Part shown: positions 13,601-25,600 of the stretch, piece after piece
Layout of the letters: the number at the start of each line of letters is the position of its first letter
Position numbering within the stretch: the stretch's first letter is position 1
Assembly (NCBI GenBank): GCA_012934845.2
Contig: WNNJ02003354.1
Coordinates: 1 to 64,000, forward strand
From: Pomphorhynchus laevis
Lineage: Eukaryota > Acanthocephala > Palaeacanthocephala > Echinorhynchida > Pomphorhynchidae
Direction: 5' to 3'
Length of the DNA: 64,000 nt
The notes under the pieces: generated by a model
Database searches by the model: none
What the model saw: the letters and a program-made list of their open reading frames with translations, nothing else
Told to the model about the DNA's origin: nothing
Position numbers and translations under genes: made by a program

Positions 13601-16600
13601 AGGAAAATGATATCAAAAGAGTTAAAATATTTATAAAATAATAAACAACTATATTATAATAATCCGGTTAAACGCAAGCCAAGATGTCATGACGATCAAA
13701 TGATTAAGAAAAATAGAGTTAAAAATATTAAAAAAGATATGTATATAAATGAACAATAAGAAATATTAAAATAACTTTTAAGAGATAAAAAGCTAAAAGA
13801 TTTTTATGTAAATATTAGAATTATTTTAAAAAAGTCACTTTTTAATAATCAAAGATTAATTAACGACTATGATATATTAAGTTGTATAATAGACAGTTAT
13901 TGTAATAACTGTCTAATATAATATAATAATTATTTACAGGGAGACTTTTGAAAAGTAACGAAATAATGAGATCAGATTTAAGTTAATATAGAATAAGGTA
14001 TAAACTGTTACCGCCATTAGGACATAAATAATACCAAAAGTAAAGAAATAATAAGATCAGATTTAAGTAACTATATTCCTAAAATAAGGTATAAAGTTGT
14101 TACCGTCGTTAGGACAAAAAATTTGTAATTATAATAATTAATTAAAATCAATATGTAATGATAATATTATAAACATAATGGATACAGAATGCAATTGTAA
14201 AAGTCTTAGTTTTGATAAAATAAATGAACATATATGTACCCATAATCTAGAATTAATTGAAAATTGTGAATTAAGAAAGCTGCTATCAAAAGGGTATAAA
14301 TATAGATTAAATAATAACAACGACAAAAATAAAATTTACAATTCGTTATATACTAACTTAAATGATTACTTTGGTATGCTGATTAATAGTGAAAGCTGAA
14401 TATACCTAAGATAAAAATTTGGAAAGATTATATATTTGATAAAATTTAAAATAAAATGAAAATAACAAACAATTATAAAAGGAAAGATAAAATTAATAAA
14501 GATATCTATACAGAACTTACTATATTAAAGGATAACTGTATAATAAAAACTATTGATAAAGTTACTAATAACTTTGTCTCCATACGCAAAAAGCTTTATT
14601 ATGATATACTAATGAAAGAGGTTAATTCTAATGATTTAAATGTAAATCCAACATATGAAGGTAGTGAGTTAAGTTTAGAAACAATTATTACAAGTCACTG
14701 TTCTATAATGGATAAAAAGGGTATACATGTTGAATCAGATAATAAAACTATACCTATATTATATTGGAATCCAAAATTACATAAAAATCCAATAAAACCT
14801 AGGTTCATATGTAGTGCGTTTCAATGTACATTAAAACCACTTTCTGTTCTATATGAATAAAATACTTAAAGTAATTAAAGCACACTTCAAAAGATATTGT
14901 AAGGTAACCGAAATTAATACTAGTATAAAACACTATTTCAGTATTAATTCTACAAAAGAATTTTTAGAACAGACAAAAGGAATAAACTTTCAAAATATAA
15001 ATACGTACGATTTTAGTACGCTTTATACAAATCTAGATTTAGTAGATAGTAGTATAATACATGATAAACAACTATATTATAATAATCCGGTTAAACGCGA
15101 ACCAAGAAGTAATGGTGATAAAAGTAATAAGAAAAATAGAGTTAAAAATATTAAAAAAGATATGTATATAAATGAACAATTAGAAATGTTAAAACAACTT
15201 TTAAGAGATAATAAGCTAAAAGATCTTTATGTAAATATAAGAAGTTTTTCTAAAGATATCATATGTTCAATAAATCAAAAATTAATTAACGACTATGATA
15301 GGCTAAGTTGTATAATAGACAGTTATTGTAATACAAAATACTATAATCGTACAATAAATGTTAATAATAACAATAGAAAATATACATTAACCATAAACTT
15401 CATTAATAAATGTATAGATAACATAAATATAGCCGGACTTTTAAATAATTCTAAAAGTAAAGAAATAATAGGGTCAGATTTAAGTAAATATATTCCTAAA
15501 ATAAGGTATAAACTCCTACCACTATTAGGACGAAAAATTTGTAATTATAATAAAGAATTGAAATCAATATGTAATGATGATAATAGAAACATTATAGAAA
15601 CAGAATGAAAATGGGTATAAATATAGATTAAATAATAATATCAATAAAAACAAAATTTACAATTCATTTAATGACTTAAATGCTTACTATGGTAAACTGA
15701 TTAATATTAAAAGCTTAAATACATCTTAAATAAACATTTAGAAAACTTATATATTAGATACAATTTAAAAAATGGAAAAAATTAGAGAGAAAATGAAAAT
15801 AACAAACAATTATAAAAGTAATGATAAAAGTAATAATGGTATATTTTTAAAACTTACTAAATTAAAAAAATAACACACGAAAGGACTAATGGTTCATAAA
15901 TGGAAATAATAATTTAAATCTAAATGGTTCAAATACATTTAAATCTTAAATCAATTTACGGCTCTCGCCGAAGGTTAGCTAACTAAAACTAAATATATGA
16001 ACCATTTAATTTCTTAAAAATTACTAACATTGCTTAATGTTACTGTGGCGTCATATTTTAAAATAAACAATCATAACATATATGATGTCATATAAGTAAT
16101 GATAATTTAATATATTCCTATCTAGATAATGAGAATTTGGTTTTCCTAACAGTTTGTGGCAATTTATCATTTGTTTCTGTTTATATAATTTAAAATAAAA
16201 TTATTATAGTGCTCTACATTTTGAAAAATAAATATAAAGTTGAGGAGTTATTCTTAAATTACTTTAAATTAATTTTAAAAATATCACTAATAATATTATT
16301 ATATATTATTAAATTATACTATATAATGTATAATATAGTATAATATGATATACTATATAATAGTATATTATTCTAGCCAAGCGTGTATTATTTACTACCA
16401 ATCAATAAAACAATTTCTGCTTTAGGGCTTAAATAATTTATAGATAATATGTATTACATAATCCATGTATTAATTGTATTATATATGTAGTAGCGATAAA
16501 GCTTTGAATGGTCGATAAATCATCAGATCAGCAAACTGAGCTTTTATATTATTTATAAATTTAAAATAATGATAAAAAATTAAATAATTATGTAATAAAT

Positions 16601-19600
16601 AATAATAAATAAGGGTTTTATAAGATTTCATATAATTTATTTTAAAATAGTGCTAATGTTAAAATATAAAATTGAACTTTAAAATAAATATCAATTTTTA
16701 TGAATTGACTAATAAACAATTATCAATTATATTATTACGTAAGGTAGCGTAACATGTACCATTTGTTTTTAATATTTACTACGAGCCCTTGATAACTGGA
16801 ATTATTCCATATATATAGAAAAGAGTATAAGTCATCAAAGTCTTCAAAAAGTGTCGCTAATCATTAACATGATTAGCGATACTAATTATAAATCGCTTTT
16901 CGCCCGTCTTTTCGTAAATAATAATTTACTAAAATTGAGTTAATTCCCAATTATTAAACAAATTTTCAGTAGCCAATGCAATTCAATCAGTAACTTTAGC
17001 TTAATATCTATAAAATTAGTAGATGTGTAAGGCTAGTATGTATCTGCTATTTCTTTGTAGCAGAATATTACGATGTTACAATTAAATTTGAAAAAAAAAA
17101 CTCCTTGATTATAGAACTAATATCTAAATTCTAAATTTAACACATTAAGAGAGATCGATTTGCAGACGGGTTACCATACCAAATCTATTTTGTGTATGCC
17201 TATATTCAGTGATGTGACGTGAGTATATTGTAAATTTATCAGAGAATCATTTCAAAATTTGATGACAGAGCGGAATTCAGAATTATTGGAGTTGTGCAAA
17301 TGGTCAATAAGGAAAGCGGTTCGTTTACGTTGGCAGACGAAATCGCATTCAAGCTATTCGCAAATTACTGTGGATTAGCTCTTGGTCATGCACAGGTGCG
17401 TTTAACTAAAATTTGCTAATGTATGTAAGTATTTGTTATAATGATGGATGTAGTTTGACACTATGCCAGTGTCAAACATTAGTCATCACAAAAATAACTA
17501 ACAATTATTTAAATTGTACGCAGTAATTTAAAATTTATGGCGTAAACTATAAATACAATGAATCCCTTGTTAGATGTATTCATTATATTCGAAAAAACTT
17601 GGAATAGTTAAAGTCTCCAGAAGATTGAACCCGTGAGTTTATTAAAAGTAAATCTATGACAATAACACATCGATCATTGATTACGAAGAGTCCATCTATT
17701 TGATCAGCTTACAGTCGACTGTAAACATTAGCGTTTTGCATACAGTCAATTAATCAATTGATTGAATACATGTTACTGAACTTTCAGCAACTACGATGTA
17801 TTATGATGCATTTTATAATGTGAACGAAACTTATCTTTTCGTTGATATTCGTGTTTACATATAAAACAGATTGCAGTGAATTTTACTCAAATTTTTGAGT
17901 TCATTGTTCTCCTATTATAATATGAAATTTTTCAAATGATGAGATTTCATTTAACGGCAAACAACGGATGTATTCATTATTAACTAATCATTAATCAATT
18001 AATAACCAATCATTAACTAATTAATAATTAATCATTTAACATGTATTCATTATATTCGAAATTACATTTATTAAAAACTTGGAATAGTTAAAGTCTCCAG
18101 AAGATTGAACCAGTGAGTTTATTAAAAGTAAATCTATGACAATAACACATCGATCATTGATTACGAAGAGTCCATCTATTTGATCAGCTTACAGTCGACT
18201 GTAAACATTATTAAATCAATTAAGTCAATTAATCAATTGATTGAATACATGTTACTGAACTTTCAGCAACTACGATGTATTATGATGCATTTTATAATGT
18301 GAACGAAACTTATCTTTTCGTTGATATTCGTGTTTACATATAAAACAGATTGCAGTGAATTTTACTCAAATTTTTGAGTTCATTGTTCTCCTATTATAAT
18401 GAAAATACAAAAATTGTATTTAAACTCAAACACTTTTGGAATTTTAAAATTTTAATTCAATACTCATTGACAGATGTTTATCTGATACAGTCAAATCTGT
18501 TATATTACAATTTGCTAAACATTTTTAAATATACCATCATAAAGTCTGTAGCACAAATTCATTATCTTTATAAAGTGAATTATGTATAATAGTGCGTTTA
18601 TATACATTCAATGATATGAACATTAATCATATCTAAATTTATTCTAACTCATTGTATTGTACATATCATTATTCTGATTATAATAGCGGTAAATGACTTT
18701 TCATTCCCATTTACATTATGACAGTTGGTGTTAGCAAATATTAATATTTTTTCAAATAGACCAATGCAATTTTGTGATGTTTTCAGGATTTAAAATAGTC
18801 AGCTAAAATTAATGTGTTCTTATATTTTTTTAATATGTTTAATTAATATTTAAACATTTAATTAAATTTTAAATTAAATTTAATTAGCAAATTTAAGTTT
18901 TTACTCAAATTTGTAATTAATATTTTAAATTAATAGATTTATTTTGACTTTTTAACTATTTTTTGAGATGTATGAAAGACTTATAATTTCCGAGCAAAAG
19001 CTAAAGGTGGCTATCGACATATTGACATATCACGCATCGTGTCATGACGATGAGTACGCCACGTTCGTATCTCACCCTCTAATACCTGAAATAGCTGAGT
19101 ATGAACTGTATTTGTTGATCTTAAAAGCTATGCATTTTTTACTTTCAGTTTGAACTATGATTCGTGGAATTTAGACGAATCATTGAAACCAGCGATGGCA
19201 GTGGCTATGTTTCGTGATCTTTTTCCAGACTATGAGTATATTTATGTTAAAATATTTATTCGTAACATTATTTTACTTATTTCAGCATTGACGAAGAAAC
19301 ACTTATTCGCTTTATAATTACGATAAGAAAGAATTATCGAATGACAAAATATCACAACTGGTGTCATGCTTTCACAGTAGCAAATTCCACATACGCAATA
19401 CTTAAGAAAATATCTGCGAATCATCAGTATTTGAAGCCGTACGAGGTTTGTAAATGGCATAAAGCTTTTTTCTTAAAATATGGTTGCATCAAAATTTACC
19501 ATTTTCCAAGATTTATTAAAATCAAATAAAGTAATAAATTGAATAGAGTACTGACTTTAAACACGAAATCGGCTGCCTGAGCGAAAGAAACAATAAAACG

Positions 19601-22600
19601 TTAACCGAATCATATTCACTCTAGATATTATACAGGAAATCAAATCTAAATTACGATTTTGACGAATCCTGGTGAGCTTACTATCCAGAGCAGCTATGTT
19701 TATCCCGACCAGCACAATGGAAAACTTAATATTATCAATAGCAAAATGTCAAAATTTATAATCTTATCAATAGTTCCCACATTCGTATTCTTACGATAAG
19801 ATAAAAAAAAACTATAGTTGGCCGGAATCTGAAAAGTAGAAGATATTTAAGTTAAAAGACATTCACTTAATTCAATCCTTCACTCTATTTTGGATAATAC
19901 AAAATTACTCTGTTATTTTTTTTACAATTTGCAGGAATACGTTTTGTGTGCTAATAAATAATGCATATCGCTCATTAGTCAATATTACGAATTAGACATC
20001 AGTGTCTTCTTACCTAAGCTCACTGCAAATGTATTACCCTTGTGATCCTACCGCTCTGTTAAGTGCGGTAAGTTCCGCTACAGTCAATTAAACATAACCT
20101 GCTCTGCTCAATCCACAAGGTTGTAATAAGTCTAAATCCAACTTTTGAATTTAAATTATTTCTTGACAAGTCAGGTCAGCTAACTGAGTCCACGTATTTA
20201 TTTATAAATTAAATTAAAGATGAATAAAATTTAAATAATTAAATATTAAATAATAAGTAATTATAAATAAACAATTCTTTATATAAGATTTTATATAATT
20301 TATATCAATTTAAAATAAAAATCAATTTTGATGAATTGACTAATAAACAATATCAGAGAATTAGAGGTCATCAGGAAGATGACCTATTGAAGATAGACTA
20401 TTGGACCCTATTTTGGAGTAAAGCTGTGGTCTTTGTTTATATCTTGGTATTATAATACTAAAATTTATTCAACACGATACTGAGATGTCGAAAAATTCTA
20501 ATAATCATGATACAACAAGCAACACGATCACTTCACGATCGAAAGTTCTGTTCGATCTTTCCGATTCACCTTCAGTACACACGAATAGTCAAAAGCTATA
20601 ATATATGGAAACGAATCGAATCAGCTAACTAAGTCTACGTATTTTATACTATTTATAAATTAAGAAAAATTCTAAATGAAAATAAATAATGAAATAATTA
20701 ATAATTAAATAAAAAATAATTATATCATAAATAATTCTGTTAAATGTAAGGATGCTAATTGCTTTGTGCTTAAATCCTAAATATGTCTGCAAGCTAGTGT
20801 ACAAATATCGTCACGAACAAGTTGCCACACGATCTAATCGCTAACATCCTGCGCCAACGATATTCGTACACTGGTTCTAGCGATATCATTGTTACAGCCA
20901 AGGAGTTAATTTTAAATAGTTGATAATGATCCATTATTGATAAAGAATTATTGGAGCTGAATCAAAGAAAAGAGGAAATTATTTTTGATATTTCGCTAAC
21001 TTCAGTTAGCATCTTCAGAAAATTACCTGAAGATATTTTCTGAAGATGCTTTATAAAATCGCTTAAAAAGAAAAAGTTTGTAGAAAAATGCTTTGGAAGA
21101 AATACCAAAAAATTTCCTCGTTTCTTTGATCCAGCTCCAATAATTCTTAAAAGAGTTAATGCTGTTAAATCAAATCAGCTAACTCAGTCTACGTATTTTA
21201 TATTATTTATAAATTAATAATTCCAAATAAAAAATAAATAATTATAAATTATAAATAATTATTATATAAAATTTAATATAAATAAATAATTATATTAGTT
21301 TTTTAATAAAAATATTATTAGCATAAGCATAAGAAGGTTAGGAAAAAGAAGAATTTCATAATATTTGTGACTTTAAAGTAAGCTGTTTTTATTAATTTAT
21401 TATAACTGAAAATGAAATCAAATGGTATTACAAAAGTACTCGCGATAGTTGTCATATTCGTTTGAAACTCTATTTTACGATTGCAGCGTCTTGGACTGTA
21501 CATATCGTCATTATGTCACGATCTGGATCACATTGGAAAAACAAATTCGTACATGGTTAAAAGCGGTACCACTTTGGGGAATTTATACGCAATGTCTACA
21601 ATGGAAAACCACCATTTTAACCGAGCTGTCACAATATTGCAGGTACTTTGTGAAAGTAGTTAATTAGTGTAATAAAACAACATTCAACTGCTCTAGCAAG
21701 ATTCATGTAACATTCTGAAGAATTTAAAATCGGCGGAACTTCGCGTAATGTTAACCAGGCTCAAACACTGCATTCTAAGCACCGACCTAGAAGTTCATTT
21801 TAAGCATCTTAAGGAATTCAGGCAGACGCTGAGTACACGTGAATTTGATTGTAACAGAGAGGAAGACAGGTCAGTACCATAACTATGTTTGCTGGAAAAA
21901 TTTGAATAAATACTAGCCAATTCAATAAATCAGACTTGGAATGTTACAGAATTAAAGCTTCTAGATTTCAGGGAAGTTACTTGTAGGGCAGTTATGCAAG
22001 TATTTTGTTTAAACAGATTATCGACAGTGTTTTCAATAAAATACTGTCCATTTTAATATATACTCGGCTTTTGTCTTGCTGATAACTCGTTGCAAAAGCG
22101 AGGATGCATAACTCAACGATAAAATTTTAAAAAATAAAGCAGATTCTGCTATTATCAATAAATAATTAGATTTAATTCAAATTTATAAAACTTTGGTGTA
22201 AACACTTTTAGTTTAAGTATATACTTAACAACGCAACTTTAAGTAGCAATTGGATAAAGAACATTGATATGCCATAATGTTAGCATTTTGAAATTATTAC
22301 TTTAATTAAAAAAATAATTTTTCTTAATTTTAATTTTCTAGCTAAAAAGTTTAAATCTGAAATATTAAAATATTTAAACTTAAAATATTTGTCGTAACAA
22401 ATATCAATCCTTTTGCATGATATCATCGCTATATCCTAATAATAATTTAAAATAATATACATTCGATTACATCATTTGATTTTGCTGTTAATAAACACAA
22501 ACCCAGTCACAAATTTAGTGTTTGTCTGATCATAAACTCAAGTTTTGATCATGCAGGTTAATGATATTTTAATTGACTTGGAATTTTGCTAATTCCGTAT

Positions 22601-25600
22601 ATCTAATTAGACTAATTAAACCAATATTTTCGAAAATATCAATATTGGTTTGCATGAATATTGAAAGTTAAATGAATGACATTACTAATTCATTTGGAAA
22701 GCTTTGCATTTTATTGTGTTTGGAATATCTTCAAAATCATTTGAATATTTTAAAATGTTTAATATTTAAATTTGAAATTTTTAATATTTTTTAGTTATAT
22801 TTCAAATTAGGTTAATATAAAAATAAAATCAAACAGAAAATACTAAAATATATAAATCAACAAAATGTTATTGAAAATCTATTTTTAATCATTAGCGAAC
22901 AATTTTAATAAATGGTTAATATATAATATTGTATTAGAATAAGTTACTTAATCATCAAATTTCATCAGAGGAAATACGTAATTAGCATGTATTTGGCCCC
23001 GCTGCTATTTTTGGTCGAGGAATAGTGGTCGAAACCTGATAGCATAGCAGTTCCTCTATGCTAATTTAATGTTCAAATATGACATTAAATTAACATAAAA
23101 TAAAACTAATATTAATTGATATCGTAAAGATGATATATTATTATAAATAATGCATTATTAATATATTATTATATTATTATAAATAATGTATTATTAATAT
23201 ATTATTATATTATTATAAATAATAAATAATATAAGATGTATCCCATTACATTGATAATTAATAATCAATAATAATAATTTCAATACTAACAATTTTTATT
23301 CAATAAGCAAACAAATTTATCCAGGTAGCCTTATTCTTAATAAAACCAATATTAATCATAAAGAAAGTATATATCTTGATATGAGCATTTAATTAACATC
23401 AATTAAAATTACTTTTAATTTATATCGTAAAGATGAAATTTAAATTTTCAAGAAAATATCTTTGCGTGAGCATTCATGCATACCATGTAATATAAAATAT
23501 AATACATTAAATAATGAAATTGTAAGAATTGCAACAATTTGTAACGATATTGGTTTTCTTCAAAATCATTTAAATAATTTAATAGATGCATATTTTAAAT
23601 TAGGTCAGTATAAAAATAAAATCAAACAGAAAATACTAAAATATATAAATCAACAAAATGTTATAAAAAATAGATTTTAAATGAATTTTATTCAGAATTG
23701 TTTTCAATTTATAAATATTAAAATGCGTAGACTCAGTTATAAATTTGTTAAGCTTTATAGAATATGAATTTGTTCATAAAAAATAAATCTAAACTATATA
23801 AAGATTTGAAATATATGTCTAGATTTAGTAGATATTAAAGAAGCGTTAGTAAAATTAATTAATCTTATATTCGGAAAAATATATACATATATATGTTATA
23901 ATAATTATAACGCCTATCTAACAAAAATTAAACCATCAAATAAATATAAATATATGGATAAAATTGAATTAATAGAATCCTTAAATATTTTGATAAATCA
24001 AAATTATTTAAAAGTAGAGGACATCTATATTTAGACAAATAAAAGGTGTTCCAATGGGAGGTAATAGTAGCCCAATTATAGCTGACTTGTTTTTAAGCTT
24101 CATAGAATACGAATTTGTTCATAACTGTGTAAAAACTAAATCTAATATATGAAATATATGTTTCGATACATTGATGATATATGTGTATTTAATTCTAATA
24201 ATTTTTATTCAATTAGTGAGCACATTTATCCAGAAAGCCTTATTCTTAACAAAACCAATATTAATGATAAAGAAGGTGTATATCTAGATATGAAAATTAA
24301 ATTAACATTAACTAAAACTACTATTAATTTATATCGTAAATAAATCTAAATTATATAAAGATATAAAATATATGTTTCGATATATTGATCATATATATGT
24401 GTATTTAATTCGAATAATTTTTATTCAATAAATAAACAAATTTATTCGGGTAGCTTTTTTCTTAATAAATCTAAAATTGATGATAAATATGGTATATATC
24501 TGGATATGAACATTAAATTTACATCAATTTAAACTATTATTTATTTTAACTTGATATAAATTATATAAAATCTTATAACAATTGCATAAGACAGCAAATA
24601 TTTTACGGAAGTTGATGGATTTTGGAAAATACCAATTAATAGCACAAAATATATGCTTCATATTTAATATTGGAATTTAAATTTTGACGTAAAATCTTAA
24701 TAATTATTTATTATTTAATTATTTCTTATTTAATTATATATTAATAATTTGAATTTTATTAATCATTATTTTTAATTTAAAAGTAATATAAAACACGTAC
24801 ACTCACTTAGCTGATCTGATTCTCTGTAGATGATTAAAATATAGAGAAAAATAATATTTTTATGTAAAATATTTTTAGCATTTAAAAATAATACTGCAAT
24901 TCAGAATGAGATCTTACGCTTTATGAAGTATTCTTTCGTTAAGTTTGTAATGTTTCACTGGACTAATACTGTTAAAATAATTGTAATGATATATTGGACT
25001 AATACTGTAGGTAAAACGAACGATCTTCTGAAATTATAAAAGTAAAATAAACCGATCATAGCGTTTTCTAAATCAGTTGAAAGAATGAGTATGCGATCGT
25101 TTTTAAAGATTGAGTAACGAAATAATAAAGATCACTTCATTCTGCAGAATTTATAAGTTATTGAATAAAAACAAATGTGTTGTTTTCGAGTGAATTACAC
25201 TACTCTACAGTGTAACAGTGAGATTACAACGATCTGATCAGAAAAAATTGCAAAAATACAAAATAAAGAATTAAAAAATCAAAATAAATTACAAAAAAAA
25301 CATATTAATTAAAAATATTAATTATAAATTTAAATAAAAATATGCTTAATTAAATTTAATTTAAAATTTAATTAATTATTATAATTTTATGTTCACACAT
25401 TTTAAATTATATTTAATTAATGGAGAGAAGGAAATTATTAATATTTTTATTGAAAGTCAAATGTTCGATACCTAACTGCTACAAAATTATGAAAAATGCA
25501 CAATAATTTTGTCCTAAGAATGATAGCAGTTTGCTATCGAAAATTTGACTTTTGATAAAAACACATTTTATATAATGAAAATATAAAGTTTTACTCTGTA

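Larger units (their letters stand above)
13660..15880 (+). mobile_element. Penelope-like retroelement fragments, rearranged
   Basis: In intron 10 of PDE10A. Several open stretches carry conserved blocks of a Penelope-like reverse transcriptase, but in partly duplicated order. The block beginning AATAATCCGGTTAAACGC occurs at 13660 and again at 15082, each followed by KNRVKNIKKDMYINEQ-type coding. A further decayed copy of the C/S-rich segment follows at 15600-15880. This is consistent with head-to-tail partial copies, which are typical of PLEs. It is very A-rich and adenine-biased compared with the LINEs on the right. No intact copy is present. Confidence 0.75.
12927..17395 (+). other. PDE10A: PDE10A exons 8-12: linker helix and GAF-B domain
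   Basis: Roughly residues 243-427. Exon 8 has LKSLELNDFLLDVTQSIF, closely matching the PDE10A LNDFLLDV helix. Exons 9-12 give ADRTSMFLVDFERNELYAKV, FPMNRGIAGYVASTGNTV, NVEDAYKDERFNR, LQTGYHTKSILCMPIF and IIGVVQMVNKESGSFTLADE. The last contains the NK...F...DE signature of cyclic-nucleotide-binding GAF domains, so ligand binding is plausible. Introns 8, 9 and 11 are 53, 53 and 50 nt. Intron 10 (13392-17149) carries the PLE fragments. GAF-B looks complete. Confidence 0.9.
23280..24540 (+). mobile_element. Penelope-like retroelement fragments, second cluster
   Basis: Intron 17 of PDE10A. Blocks include GVPMGGNSSPIIADLFLSFI (RT motif 4/B region) near 24050, FRYIDDICVF (catalytic YxDD) at 24158 and RIATICNDIGFLQNHL at 23526. 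The segment around the catalytic block is present three times in varying decay (about 23310, 24170 and 24365), so this is a stack of partial copies. It is A/T-biased like the first cluster and has no intact copy. Confidence 0.75.

Noticed and set aside
17219-17242. A 24-nt intron in the GAF-B region
   Set aside because: It puts the next exon out of frame. Using the AG ending at 17268 gives a 50-nt intron and restores the GAF-B sequence.
22974-23056. tRNA-derived SINE head with A and B boxes (GGTCGAAACC)
   Set aside because: The B-box-like string fits only one copy, the A box is poor, and no tRNA cloverleaf can be drawn.
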